Shown here one piece after another: positions 37,388 to 46,258 of a stretch of 64,000 nucleotides of DNA. The stretch is from Xylophilus sp. GOD-11R (lineage in GTDB: Bacteria; Pseudomonadota; Gammaproteobacteria; Burkholderiales; Burkholderiaceae_C): the NCBI RefSeq assembly GCF_033546935.1, contig NZ_CP137854.1, forward strand, positions 4,464,001 through 4,528,000, written 5' to 3'. Position numbers and translations under genes: made by a program. Below the pieces are notes generated by a model that was not told the origin of the DNA, did not search any database, and saw only the letters and a list, made by a program, of their open reading frames with translations. Within the stretch, counting starts at the first letter, position 1; every line of letters starts with the position of its first letter.

Positions 37388-37837
37388 ATGATCGTCCGCA
37401 ATCTCCTGATCGCCGTCGCCGCCGCGGCACTGTTCGCCGGCTGCGCATCGCAGCCCGGCATGCCGGGGCCGAGTGCGCAGGCCGACGTCGCGGCCGCCGC
37501 CGAAAAGCTGCGACTGGCCATGGTCGACCCGACCGGCCCGGCGCTCAACGATCTCACCGCCACCGACCTCAGCTACGGCCATTCCGGTGGCCGGGTCGAC
37601 ACCCAGGCGAGCTTCATCTCCGACCTGCTCGCCGGCAACTCCGACTTCGTCACCATCGCCATCACCGACCAGACGATCAAGGTGGTCGACGCCACCACCG
37701 CCATCGTGCGCCACACCCTGACGGCCGACACCAACGACTCGGGCAAACCGGGCAAGGTGATGATCAAGATCCTGGCCGTGTGGCAGAAGCAGGGCGGCCA
37801 GTGGAAGCTGCTGGCCCGCCAGGCGGTGCGCGTCTGA
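37388..37837 (+). CDS. lipoprotein with SnoaL/DUF4440-like domain
   Basis: A 149-residue lipoprotein: the signal peptide ends with the lipobox LFAGC (Cys19), then comes a soluble domain of the NTF2/SnoaL-like type (LRLAMVDPTGPALNDLTATD, AVWQKQGGQWKLLARQAVRV). Related genes often close sugar-acid operons, but its role is unknown to me. AAGAGG before ATG 37388 and the 46-bp gap after dctM suggest co-transcription. A strong terminator follows. Confidence 0.82.
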   Translation: MIVRNLLIAVAAAALFAGCASQPGMPGPSAQADVAAAAEKLRLAMVDPTGPALNDLTATDLSYGHSGGRVDTQASFISDLLAGNSDFVTIAITDQTIKVVDATTAIVRHTLTADTNDSGKPGKVMIKILAVWQKQGGQWKLLARQAVRV

Positions 37838-37840
37838 TCC

Positions 37841-37880
37841 AAAAAAAACGGGCAGGCACCTCACGGTTGCCTGCCCGTTT
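37841..37880. terminator. bidirectional intrinsic terminator
   Basis: A 13-bp perfect stem (AAACGGGCAGGCA 37846-37858; TGCCTGCCCGTTT 37868-37880) with a 9-nt loop. Five more A residues precede it on the plus strand, giving a U-run for minus-strand transcripts, and the stem ends in TTT for plus-strand ones. It separates the convergent lipoprotein and porin genes. Confidence 0.92.
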
Positions 37881-37913
37881 CAAAAGGCCCTTGGAGGCCG
37901 CTCGCGAATCCGA

Positions 37914-39050
37914 TCAGAAGGTGTGCTTCAGGCCGACGGCGAAGCCGGTCGACTTGCCACCGCCGGTCGGCGCTGCCGACGACAGGCCACCCACGCCGCC
38001 CAGCAGCGAATAAGCGCCGCTACCCTGGTTCGAGATGCGTGCGACCTCGGTGTAGATCGAGGTGCGCACCGACAGGTTGTAGATGTATTCGGCCGAGAAC
38101 TTGCTGGCGTCGGCGGTGCTCGACTTCTGGTCGTAGCGCGAAGCCTGCACGCGGATCAGGCCGGCGCCCACCGGCGCGGTCGCGCCCACGGAATAGGTGT
38201 TGAACTCGAACTTCTGGATGGCTCCCTGCCCGCCCATCTTCTCGTTCTGCACGAAGGCCATCGGCTTGATGAAGCCGAAGTCGTACGACGCGCCGAGGTT
38301 GGCGATCTTGTAGTCGTCGGCATAGGAAGAGGCACCCACGGTGCGGACCGCATCGGACCACTGGGCATAGGACACGGCGACATTGACGCCACGGCCCAGG
38401 TAACCCAGGCGCCCGCCCATGTAGCTGCCGGTCTTGTCGGTCGCGGCGTTGGCGGCGCTGGTGCTCAGGCCATCGGGTCCGGTGATCGCATCGCGACGGG
38501 AATTGACTTCGCTGAACGCGTACTGGAGCTGGCCATAGACGCCGCCGAGCGTGGCCGGCAGGAAGTACGACACCGAGTTGCCGGTTCGAAAGCCGTTGGC
38601 GGTCGACACGCCGGCGCGGCCCAGGCTGAACACCTCGATCTGCGCCAGGCCACGGTTGGCGGTCACGTCGAACAGGTAGTTGGAGTGGTAGTGGGCCAGG
38701 AAGTCGCGGCCCAGGCGCAGTTCACCGAAGGCGTTCGACAGGCTGACCGTGGAACGACGCTGGAAGTCGAGGCCGGTCGTCTGGGTGGCACCGCCGCCCA
38801 CGTCGTTGTTCAGCGCGCCTTCGAGCACGAAGCTCGCCGCCAGCCCGCCGCCAAGGTCTTCGACCCCGCGAAAGCCGAGTCGGCTCACGGTGTTGCCGCC
38901 GGTGATCAGGCCGGTGACACGGCCGGTGCCGGTGTTCTTGACCGAGGCGACACCCGCGTCGACAACACCGTAAATGGTGACCGACGACTGCGCCATGGCG
39001 CCGGTGGCGAAAAGCGCCGACAAGGCGACCAACTTCAACTTCATCTTCAT
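37914..39050 (-). CDS. Omp32-like outer-membrane porin
   Basis: A 378-residue trimeric-type general porin. The signal peptide (MKMKLKLVALSALFATGAMA) is followed by SSVTIYGVVDAGVASV, the standard N-terminus of beta-proteobacterial porins. LGFRGVEDLGGGLAASFVLEGAL and LRLGRDFLAHYHSNY follow, and the chain ends with Phe, as the Bam complex requires. GGGAG lies upstream of the ATG. It is divergent from the IclR gene at 39255 and may be controlled by it. It may let sugar acids of the neighbouring operons enter. Confidence 0.94.
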   Translation of the reverse strand: MKMKLKLVALSALFATGAMAQSSVTIYGVVDAGVASVKNTGTGRVTGLITGGNTVSRLGFRGVEDLGGGLAASFVLEGALNNDVGGGATQTTGLDFQRRSTVSLSNAFGELRLGRDFLAHYHSNYLFDVTANRGLAQIEVFSLGRAGVSTANGFRTGNSVSYFLPATLGGVYGQLQYAFSEVNSRRDAITGPDGLSTSAANAATDKTGSYMGGRLGYLGRGVNVAVSYAQWSDAVRTVGASSYADDYKIANLGASYDFGFIKPMAFVQNEKMGGQGAIQKFEFNTYSVGATAPVGAGLIRVQASRYDQKSSTADASKFSAEYIYNLSVRTSIYTEVARISNQGSGAYSLLGGVGGLSSAAPTGGGKSTGFAVGLKHTF

Positions 39051-39168
39051 GGTGCAACTACTCCCTGCTTTAAGAAAAACGTTTCATCGACCTGCGGGCC
39101 GCCCGGTACGGTGACGAGCTCCAGTCCGGACTACTGTATTTCTATGCAATACACATTGAATGCATTGC

Positions 39169-39193
39169 AATCGAATATGTCCGAATTTCGATT
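39169..39193. promoter_or_regulatory. inverted repeat between porin and IclR genes
   Basis: AATCGAA (39169-39175) and TTCGATT (39187-39193) are exact reverse complements with an 11-bp spacer, lying between the two divergent starts. A GCAAT...ATTGC pair lies just left of it. This is a reasonable site for the adjacent IclR regulator. Confidence 0.45.
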
Positions 39194-39254
39194 GGGTTAG
39201 CATGATCCATGCCCGTCTCTGGTCAGACGGGGTCGAATTCGAAAGGAAGACAAG

Positions 39255-40022
39255 ATGCCGCCCACCGACAACCTGTTCGTGCAGTCCATCGCCAAGGCCA
39301 TGGCGGTGCTTGAAGCACTGGGCTCGCGCCAGGAGCCGCTGAGCCTCAACGAGCTGGCCGAGCGCGCCGACATGGATCGCAGTACCGCCCAGCGCATCGC
39401 CCACACGCTGACCCTGCTCGGCTACCTGGAGAAAGGCCCCAACGGCCGTGGCATCGTGCTGGGCAAGAAGCTGCTCGACCGCACATTCGACTTCCTCAAC
39501 ACCACGCCGCTGGTGGAGCGCGCCACGCCGATCCTGGCGGACCTGCAGCGCGAGACCGGAGAACGCGTCGACCTGAGCCTGTTCGACGACCTGTCGATCA
39601 TTTACGCCCTGCGCCGGCAGAGCAAGCGGGAAACCTTCTTCGCCACGCTGGTGGGCCGGCGCATTCCCACCTACTGTTCGTCGGGCGGCCGCGCGGTCAT
39701 GTCCTTCCTGGCGGACGAGCGGGTCGACGACATCCTGGACCGTTCGGACCTCGTCGCCATCACCCCCAAGACGGTGACCGACAAGAAGGCGATCAAGCAG
39801 AAGGTCGCCGAGGCGCGGCAGCTCAACTACAGCCTGTGCCTGGAAGAAAGCATCCTGGGTGAGATCGCCCTGGGCTGCGCCATCCTCGATGCGGACGACG
39901 TGCCGATCGCGGCGGTCCACATCGCCGGCTCCTGCTCGGAATGGACGGCCGACTCCTTCACCCAGCGCTTCGCGCCGCTGGCCATCGAGGCGGCGCGGGC
40001 GCTGGGGCGCAGCCGGCGCTAG
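39255..40022 (+). CDS. IclR-family transcriptional regulator
   Basis: A 255-residue regulator with the N-terminal winged helix ([20 protein letters not shown]) and an effector domain including [19 protein letters not shown] and [20 protein letters not shown]. It is divergent from the porin gene and convergent with the threonate operon; its stop shares bases with the otnI stop (CTAG, 40019-40022). The porin, itself or the uronate operon are plausible targets. The threonate operon has its own GntR gene. Confidence 0.92.
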   Translation: MPPTDNLFVQSIAKAMAVLEALGSRQEPLSLNELAERADMDRSTAQRIAHTLTLLGYLEKGPNGRGIVLGKKLLDRTFDFLNTTPLVERATPILADLQRETGERVDLSLFDDLSIIYALRRQSKRETFFATLVGRRIPTYCSSGGRAVMSFLADERVDDILDRSDLVAITPKTVTDKKAIKQKVAEARQLNYSLCLEESILGEIALGCAILDADDVPIAAVHIAGSCSEWTADSFTQRFAPLAIEAARALGRSRR

Positions 40023-40831
40023 CGGGCCGGGCCGCGCATCCAGCCCAGGCCGTCGGAGGTGCCGTTGGGCACCGCGCCGCGGGCGGGGCGGTATTCGCAG
40101 CCGACCCAGCCGTCCCAGCCGGTGGCCGCCGAGACCTCGTCGATCACCTCGAACAGGTAGGGGTGGTGCAGCTCGCCCAGATCGGGTTCGTGCCGCATCG
40201 GCACGCCGGCGATCTGCAGATGCCCCACGCGTCCGGTGGGCAGGTAGCGGCGCAGCTTCATGGCGACATCGCCTTCGACGATCTGGCAGTGATAGAGGTC
40301 GAACTGCACCTTGAGGTTGCTCGCGCTCACGGCCTCGACGATGGCGTGCGCCTGGTCCTGGCGGCTGAGGAAGAAGCCGGGCATGTCGCGGCCGTTGATC
40401 GGCTCGATCAGCAGATCGCGCCCCACCTTGGCGGCCTCGGCGGCGGCCCAGCGCAGGTTGTCGATGTAGAGCGGCTGCACGTCGGCGACCGTCTTGCCCT
40501 CGGGCAGCAGGCCGGCCATCACATGCACGCGGGGGCAGTCCAGGGCGACTGCGTATTCCATGGCGCGGGCGATGGCCTTGCGGAATTCCTGCTCGCGTCC
40601 GGGCAGGCAGGCCAGGCCGCGCTCGCCCCGGTCCCAGTCACCGGGCGGGGCGTTGAACAGCACCTGCTGCAGCTTGTTGGCCCGGAGATGGGCGGCGATG
40701 TCGTCGGCCTGCCAGGCGTAGGGGAATAGGTATTCCACGCCCTGAAAACCATCGCGGGCGGCGGCTTCGAAACGGTCCATGAAGTCCAGCTCCGGATAGA
40801 GCATGGAGAGGTTGGCGGCAAAACGGGGCAT
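40019..40831 (-). CDS. otnI: 2-oxo-tetronate isomerase
   Basis: A 270-residue TIM-barrel enzyme of the hydroxypyruvate-isomerase family. In acid-sugar pathways OtnI interconverts 2-oxo- and 3-oxo-tetronate. Landmarks are [20 protein letters not shown] at the start, [20 protein letters not shown] and the metal-site segments EPINGRD, FDLYHCQ and GHLQIAGVP. It is the last gene of the minus-strand gntR-gntP-ltnD-otnK-otnC-otnI set. Hydroxypyruvate isomerase (Hyi) is the sequence-level alternative, but the operon decides for OtnI. Confidence 0.93.
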   Translation of the reverse strand: MPRFAANLSMLYPELDFMDRFEAAARDGFQGVEYLFPYAWQADDIAAHLRANKLQQVLFNAPPGDWDRGERGLACLPGREQEFRKAIARAMEYAVALDCPRVHVMAGLLPEGKTVADVQPLYIDNLRWAAAEAAKVGRDLLIEPINGRDMPGFFLSRQDQAHAIVEAVSASNLKVQFDLYHCQIVEGDVAMKLRRYLPTGRVGHLQIAGVPMRHEPDLGELHHPYLFEVIDEVSAATGWDGWVGCEYRPARGAVPNGTSDGLGWMRGPAR

Positions 40832-40862
40832 GGTGTCGGTCTCGCTTCTGTTGGTTCTGGAT

Positions 40863-41531
40863 CTACCAGCGCGCACCGAAAGTGCGGCGCAGTTCTTCGA
40901 TGGTGTCGTCGGGCAGCGGCGTGGCGGCCGGCACGAGGGTGCGCAGGCGCGCGGTCTCTTCGAGCTCCTCCAGCACCGCCATGGCGGCGGCCGGCGACTC
41001 GTGCCAGACATTGGGGCCGAGCCGCGCGAGCATGACCGCGCGGATCGGCGTGCCCGCGTCGCCATGATGTTCGATGGCGGCGGCCACCGCGTCGGCGGCC
41101 TCGGTGGCGCCGGGCCGGTGGTAGGGAATCACCGGCACGTGGCCGACCTTCATGACGAAGTACGGCGTGAGGGCCGGCAGCAGTTGCGACGTCTCGTCCC
41201 CCAGCGTGAGCGCCACGCAATGCGTGCTGTGGGTGTGGATGACGCAGGCGGTAGCGGGGTCGAATCGCCCGGCCGCGCGGTAGATGCGCGTATGCAGGGC
41301 GATCGTCTTGCTGCCCCTGTCGCCCGAGAGCTGGCGGCCCTGCGCATCGAGCCGCGCCAGCCGCGCCGGGTCGAGCAAGCCCAGGCAGGCGTCGGTCGGC
41401 GTGATGAGAAAGCCGTCGTCCAGCCGCACGCTGATGTTGCCGGCCGTGGCGTGCACATAGCCGCGCTCGAAGAGGCTGCGGCCGACGCGGCAGATCTCCT
41501 CGCGCGCCCGGCTTTCGGTGAGTGCCGTCAC
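40863..41531 (-). CDS. otnC: 3-oxo-tetronate 4-phosphate decarboxylase (class II aldolase)
   Basis: A 222-residue zinc enzyme of the class II aldolase/adducin family that decarboxylates 3-oxo-tetronate 4-phosphate to dihydroxyacetone phosphate. Landmarks are [20 protein letters not shown] and the zinc-ligand cluster [11 protein letters not shown]. The start is GTG 41529-41531, overlapping the otnK stop (GTGA), so the two are translationally coupled. Other class II aldolases (fuculose-P type) are excluded mainly by the operon. Confidence 0.92.
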   Translation of the reverse strand: MTALTESRAREEICRVGRSLFERGYVHATAGNISVRLDDGFLITPTDACLGLLDPARLARLDAQGRQLSGDRGSKTIALHTRIYRAAGRFDPATACVIHTHSTHCVALTLGDETSQLLPALTPYFVMKVGHVPVIPYHRPGATEAADAVAAAIEHHGDAGTPIRAVMLARLGPNVWHESPAAAMAVLEELEETARLRTLVPAATPLPDDTIEELRRTFGARW

Positions 41532-42799
41532 GCCAGCACCCCGAAGGCCTTGGTGAAGAAGTCGTCGGTGCCGAAGTTGCCGGACTTCAGCGTGACATGC
41601 ACCCCGGCGCCGCCGGCGGCATCGGCCAGCACATGGGTCCAGGGCACGCCGGGGTCGATCTGCGGGCCGATCTGCATCTGCGTCACGCCGAGCGCCTGCA
41701 CGCAGGCGCCCGAGGTTTCGCCGCCGGCCACCACGAGCTGGCGCACACCGGCCTCGACCAGCCCGCGGGCGATGGCGGCGATGGTGCGCTCGACCATCGC
41801 GCCGGCCTCTTCCACGCCCAGCCGCGCCTGCACCGCCTTGATCGCGCCGGACTCGGCGGTGGAATACACCAGCACCGGGCCGTCCTGCAGCAAGGGCACG
41901 GCCCAGGCCAGCACCTCGGCCGTCACGTCCACGCCGGCAGCGATGCGCAGCGGGTCGATCGCCATGGCGGGCCGGCCGGACTGGATGAAGTTCATCACCT
42001 GCCGGTTGGTCGCCAGCGAGCAGCTGCCCGAGACCACCGCCCGCAGGCCACCGGCGGCCGGCAGCTGGCTGGCCTGCGCCGACGGCGCGATGCCGAAATT
42101 GGCCGGCAGGCCGATCGCCACGCCCGAGCCCGCCGTCAGCAGCGGCAGCGCGGCCAGCGCCGGGCCCATGCGCAGCAGGTCGTCGTTGGAGACGGCGTCG
42201 ACCACCGCCATGCCGAAGCCCTGCGCCCGCAGCTCGGCAATGCGCGCCGTCACCGCGTCGGCGCCGCGCGCGACGACCGCATGGTCGATCAGGCCGACCT
42301 GCTTCGTGCTCTGGCTCTGCAGCACCCGCACCAGGTTGGGGTCGGTCATCGGCGTGAGCGGATGGTTCTGCATGCCGCTCTCGTCGAGCAGCACGTCGCC
42401 GACGAAGAGATAGCCCTTGAACACCGTGCGCTTGTTGTCCGGGAAGGCGGGCGTGGCGATGGTGAAGTCGGTGCCCATCGCCTGCATCAGCGCCTCGGCC
42501 ACCGGGCCGATGTTGCCGGCCGCGGTGCTGTCGAAGGTGGAGCAGTACTTGAAGTAGATCTGCTCGGCGCCCTGTGCCTGCAGCCAGGACAGCGCGGCCA
42601 GCGACTGCGCGATGGCGTCGGCCGGCGCGATGGTGCGCGACTTGAGCGCCACGACCACGCAGTCCACGTCGGCGGCCAGCGGGCCCGCCGGGATGCCGAT
42701 GGTCTGCACCACGCGCATACCCGCGCGCACCAGGTTGTTGGCGAGATCGGTCGCGCCGGTGAAGTCGTCGGCGATGCAGCCGAGGCGGATGGAGGCCAT
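41528..42799 (-). CDS. otnK: 3-oxo-tetronate kinase (DUF1537 family)
   Basis: A 423-residue kinase of the former DUF1537 family, which phosphorylates 3-oxo-tetronate at O4 with ATP. The N-terminal substrate domain has GCIADDFTGATDLANNLV and KYCSTFDSTAAGNIGP. The C-terminal nucleotide domain has VVAGGETSGACVQALGV and the closing LKSGNFGTDDFF. It starts 6 bp after the ltnD stop. The family assignment is established knowledge from work on acid-sugar catabolic clusters. Confidence 0.95.
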   Translation of the reverse strand: MASIRLGCIADDFTGATDLANNLVRAGMRVVQTIGIPAGPLAADVDCVVVALKSRTIAPADAIAQSLAALSWLQAQGAEQIYFKYCSTFDSTAAGNIGPVAEALMQAMGTDFTIATPAFPDNKRTVFKGYLFVGDVLLDESGMQNHPLTPMTDPNLVRVLQSQSTKQVGLIDHAVVARGADAVTARIAELRAQGFGMAVVDAVSNDDLLRMGPALAALPLLTAGSGVAIGLPANFGIAPSAQASQLPAAGGLRAVVSGSCSLATNRQVMNFIQSGRPAMAIDPLRIAAGVDVTAEVLAWAVPLLQDGPVLVYSTAESGAIKAVQARLGVEEAGAMVERTIAAIARGLVEAGVRQLVVAGGETSGACVQALGVTQMQIGPQIDPGVPWTHVLADAAGGAGVHVTLKSGNFGTDDFFTKAFGVLA

Positions 42800-42805
42800 G
42801 GCGTG

Positions 42806-43711
42806 TCAGTCCTTCCTGGTGGCGCCCGTGGGCAGGGTGATGCCGGGGAAGATCTTGATGACGGCGCTGTCGTCTTCCTTGGCGTAGCCGGCCGTCGAGG
42901 CCTGCATGAACATCTGGTGCGCGGTGGAGGCCAGCGGCAGCGGGAACTTGCTGGCGCGCGCGGTGTCGAGCACCAACCCCAGGTCCTTCACGAAGATGTC
43001 CACGGCCGACAGCGGCGTGTAGTCGGCGGCCAGCACGTGCGCCATGCGGTTCTCGAACATCCAACTGTTGCCGGCGCTGTTGGTGATGACCTCGTACAGG
43101 CCCTCGGGCGCCACGCCTTCGCGCAGCCCCAGCGCCATGGCCTCGGCCGCCGCGGCGATGTGCACACCCGCCAGCAGCTGGTTGATGATCTTGACCTTGC
43201 TGCCCGCGCCGGCGGCGTCGCCCAGCCGATAGACCTTGCCGGCCATGGCGTCCAGCACGTGGCCGGCAGCGGCGTAGGCGGCGGGCTTCGCCGAGGTCAT
43301 CATGGTCATGGCGCCCGAGGCGGCCTTGGCGGCGCCGCCGGAGATCGGGCCGTCCACATACAGCACGCCCTGCTGCTCGAGCCGGGCTTCCAGCGCGATC
43401 GACCAGTTGGGGTCCACCGTCGAGCACATGACGAAGGTGCTGCCGGCGGGCATCGCGGCGGCGGCGCCGTTCTCGCCGAACAGCACCGCTTCGGTCTGCG
43501 CCGCGTTCACCACCACCGACACCAGCACCGGGCAGGCGCCGGCCAGCTCGGCCGGCGAGGCCATCGCCACGCCGCCCTCGGCCGCGAAGGCCTGGGCCGC
43601 ACCGGGACGCACGTCGCAGACATGCACGTTGAAACCGTTGTTGCGCAGGGTCTTGGCGATACCGAGGCCCATGGCGCCGAGACCGATCACGCCGACATTC
43701 TTGGAGGTCAT
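42806..43711 (-). CDS. ltnD: L-threonate dehydrogenase
   Basis: A 301-residue NAD-dependent beta-hydroxyacid dehydrogenase that oxidises L-threonate to 2-oxo-tetronate. The Rossmann motif GLGAMG is followed by the catalytic-region segments DGPISGGAAKAASGAMT and GAGSKVKIINQLLAGVH with the active Lys. The LtnD/OtnK/OtnC/OtnI combination is the known L-threonate route. A related 4-carbon acid such as D-erythronate normally uses a different dehydrogenase. Confidence 0.92.
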   Translation of the reverse strand: MTSKNVGVIGLGAMGLGIAKTLRNNGFNVHVCDVRPGAAQAFAAEGGVAMASPAELAGACPVLVSVVVNAAQTEAVLFGENGAAAAMPAGSTFVMCSTVDPNWSIALEARLEQQGVLYVDGPISGGAAKAASGAMTMMTSAKPAAYAAAGHVLDAMAGKVYRLGDAAGAGSKVKIINQLLAGVHIAAAAEAMALGLREGVAPEGLYEVITNSAGNSWMFENRMAHVLAADYTPLSAVDIFVKDLGLVLDTARASKFPLPLASTAHQMFMQASTAGYAKEDDSAVIKIFPGITLPTGATRKD

Positions 43712-43805
43712 GGATGAAGAGATTCCGTGGAAAAGGGAGGGATGAAACGGGAAAAACGGCAGCGCCGGCTGGAGCCGGCGTTACCGCAGCAAGGGGTCGG
43801 GTCGC

Positions 43806-45164
43806 TCAGGTCACCAGCACCCACAGGAGGGACGTCAGCAGGAAACCGCAGACACCCAGGATCGTGGTCAGTACCGTCCAGCTGCGCAGGCCGTCGCCCA
43901 CGCTCAGGCCGAGGTAGCGGGTGACGATCCAGAAACCGGAGTCGTTCACATGCGAAAGGCCCAGGCCGCCGAAGCCGATGGCCACCGTCAGCAGCGCCAC
44001 CTGCACCGCGCTGTAGCCGCCGCCGGCGATGGCCGAGCCGAGCAGGCCGCAGGTCGTGAGGATGGCGACCGTCGCCGAGCCCTGCGCGGCCCGCAGCGCC
44101 AGTGAGATCACGAAGCCGGCAAGAATCAAGGGCAGGTGCATGGCGGTGATGCTGCTCGACAGCGCCGCGCCGATGCCGGTGGCCGTCAGCACCTTGGCGA
44201 AGACGCCGCCCGCGCCGGTCACCAGGATCACGGTGGCCGCCGGCGGCAGCGCCGACTCCATGACCTCGTTGGTGCGCTCCTTCGACCAGCCCTGGCCCCG
44301 GGCGATGAGCCAGAACGACAGGCCGATGGCGACCATCAGCGCGAAGACCGGCGAGCCGATGAAGCCCATCGCGTTGCGCACCGGATCGCCCTTGGGCAGC
44401 AGCGTGGCGCCGGTCGTGCCGATCATGATCAGCAGCAGCGGCACGAGGATCAGCGTGAGCACCACGCCCACGCCCGGCGCGGCCAGCTTGCCCTTCACGT
44501 CGCCCGCGTCGAACGCCTCGAACTGTTCGCGCGTCGTCGGCAGCATGTCGTAATGGCGCCGGTTGAGCCAGCCGGCGACGTACTGCGACACCACCGCCAG
44601 CACCACGCAGATGGCCAGGCCGATCAGCGTGATCCAGCCCACATCGGCATTGAGCACCGCCGCCCCGCCCACGATGCCCGGATGCGGTGGCACCACCACG
44701 TGCACCGCCAGCATGATGCCGGCCACCGGCAGCCCGAACTTGACCGGATCGACCCGCGCGGCCTTGCAGAAGCCGTAGATGATGGGCACGAGGATGATGA
44801 AGCCCACATCGAAGAAGACCGGAATGGACAGCACCAGCGCGGCGGCCGTCAGCGCCGCCGGCACCCGCGTCGGACCGAGGATCTGCGTGAACCGGCTGGC
44901 CAGGCTGCCGGCGCCGCCGGAGGTCTCGATCACCTTGCCCAGCATGGCGCCGAGTGCCACCAGGATGGCGACGGAACCGAGGGTGCCGCCCATGCCGGAA
45001 ATCAGCGTGGGCACGATGTCGGCCAGCGGCATGCCGGCGACCAGCGCCACCAGGAAACTCACCAGCATCATCGCCACGAAGGCATGGACCTGGAGCCGGA
45101 TGATGAGCACCAGCAAAAGCGCGATGCTGCCCCCGGCGATGCCGAGAAGGATGGGGGTGGACAT
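43806..45164 (-). CDS. GntP-family sugar-acid:H+ symporter
   Basis: A 452-residue inner-membrane permease with about twelve to fourteen helices and GntP-family landmarks: GGTLGSVAILVALGAMLGKV, VFFDVGFIILVPIIYG, VVPPHPGIVGGA, QGSATVAILTT and GLSHVNDSGFWIV. It lies between the GntR gene and ltnD on the same strand, so it most likely imports threonate. Its start is ATG 45164. Confidence 0.93.
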   Translation of the reverse strand: MSTPILLGIAGGSIALLLVLIIRLQVHAFVAMMLVSFLVALVAGMPLADIVPTLISGMGGTLGSVAILVALGAMLGKVIETSGGAGSLASRFTQILGPTRVPAALTAAALVLSIPVFFDVGFIILVPIIYGFCKAARVDPVKFGLPVAGIMLAVHVVVPPHPGIVGGAAVLNADVGWITLIGLAICVVLAVVSQYVAGWLNRRHYDMLPTTREQFEAFDAGDVKGKLAAPGVGVVLTLILVPLLLIMIGTTGATLLPKGDPVRNAMGFIGSPVFALMVAIGLSFWLIARGQGWSKERTNEVMESALPPAATVILVTGAGGVFAKVLTATGIGAALSSSITAMHLPLILAGFVISLALRAAQGSATVAILTTCGLLGSAIAGGGYSAVQVALLTVAIGFGGLGLSHVNDSGFWIVTRYLGLSVGDGLRSWTVLTTILGVCGFLLTSLLWVLVT

Positions 45165-45317
45165 GAAAAACGGAACTCCCGGGTGTTTTGATCAGGTTGC
45201 CAGACAACTTCGAGCGTTTTGAGGCGCTCACGGACTGACACCGCGGCACAAACTATCGACTCTGAACGCCCCTGCGAGCGATCACCGGCCAACAAGTCAG
45301 GTCATCATACAAATCGA

Positions 45318-45334
45318 GTTACCAATCGGTTACC
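45318..45334. promoter_or_regulatory. direct repeat GTTACC-N5-GTTACC upstream of the permease gene
   Basis: GTTACC occurs at 45318-45323 and 45329-45334, 11 bp apart, about one helical turn, between gntR and the permease gene. The related GGTAACC overlaps the gntR start codon (46157-46163). These are candidate sites for the operon's GntR regulator; the evidence is only the repetition and location. Confidence 0.4.
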
Positions 45335-45391
45335 GGGATTTCCCTAGTGCCAGCAGGCCTTCCCCCGGCCTTTCTCGAGCCTCGCCCGGAC

Positions 45392-46165
45392 CTATGCCGG
45401 CCGTACCCGACCCGCCAGCGGTTGCGCCAGCGCATCGCCTTCCTGTTGCCAAAACGCGGGGTCGGCCAGTCGGATTCGCCGGATCGCGTTGTCCATGTGT
45501 GATGCAGCCGCCTGCCGTGCCCGCAGGGGGTCACCCGCCTCGATCGCGGACAGGATGTCGTGGTGCTCGTCGGCCACCTGGGCCGAGAAGTCGATCCGCC
45601 GGGCCTCGTTGGCGCGGGTGACGCGCGTGGCGCCGCGCAGGTACTGGCTGAGGTAGTTCAGCGTGTCGAGCAAGAACGGGTTGCGCGCGGCGTCGGCGAT
45701 GCTGCGGTGGAAGGCCAGGTCCTCGGCCACGCCGTTGCCACCGGCGCGCACGGCCTGCGCCAGCGTCTCGATGGCCGAGCGGATGCGGACCAGATCGTCA
45801 GCGTTGCGGCGCTCGGCCGCCAGGCCAGCGACCTCCGCCTCGAGGGCGCGGCGCACTTCCACCATCTGAATCACCGCCGCCTGCGAACTGGTCAGCCGGC
45901 TGTCGAAGCTCAGCGGGGGCAGTCCGCCCTCGCGCACGAACATGCCGCTGCCTTGCCGTGAATCCACCATCCCGAGCGACTTGAGACGCGACACGGCCTC
46001 GCGCACCGAGGTGCGGCTCACACCGAACTGCTCGGCCAGCTCCGCTTCGGTCGGCAGTTTCGCGCCGGGCAGCAGCCGACCGGCACGGATCTCGGCATCC
46101 AGCGCATTGGCCACGCGATCGGACAGACGTTCGGTCGGCTGAAGAGACTGGAATCGGGTAACCAT
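45392..46165 (-). CDS. GntR-family regulator (FadR subfamily) of the threonate operon
   Basis: A 257-residue regulator with an N-terminal winged helix (LPTEAELAEQFGVSRTSVRE) and a helical FCD effector domain (VEVRRALEAEVAGLAAERR, LAFHRSIADAARNPFL with the metal-binding-type His and Asp). It is first in the direction of transcription of the acid-sugar operon, with a 227-bp gap before the permease gene that probably holds the operon promoter. The inducer is likely threonate or a pathway intermediate. ATG 46165 begins MVTRFQSLQP; the frame is open far upstream, but that part is a shadow. Confidence 0.92.
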   Translation of the reverse strand: MVTRFQSLQPTERLSDRVANALDAEIRAGRLLPGAKLPTEAELAEQFGVSRTSVREAVSRLKSLGMVDSRQGSGMFVREGGLPPLSFDSRLTSSQAAVIQMVEVRRALEAEVAGLAAERRNADDLVRIRSAIETLAQAVRAGGNGVAEDLAFHRSIADAARNPFLLDTLNYLSQYLRGATRVTRANEARRIDFSAQVADEHHDILSAIEAGDPLRARQAAASHMDNAIRRIRLADPAFWQQEGDALAQPLAGRVRPA

Positions 46166-46258
46166 CGTGAAACTTGTGGGGTTGTCTGTTGACTCTAGCA
46201 CCGGGTCGCCCGGCCGATAGACTCGCCGGCTCGCCTCCAGCGTCCTTTTTTTGCCGGC

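Noticed and set aside
41532..43427. Extension of the otnC frame to 854 residues.
   Set aside because: It is a shadow of otnK and ltnD; the real otnC starts at GTG 41531 at the otnK stop.
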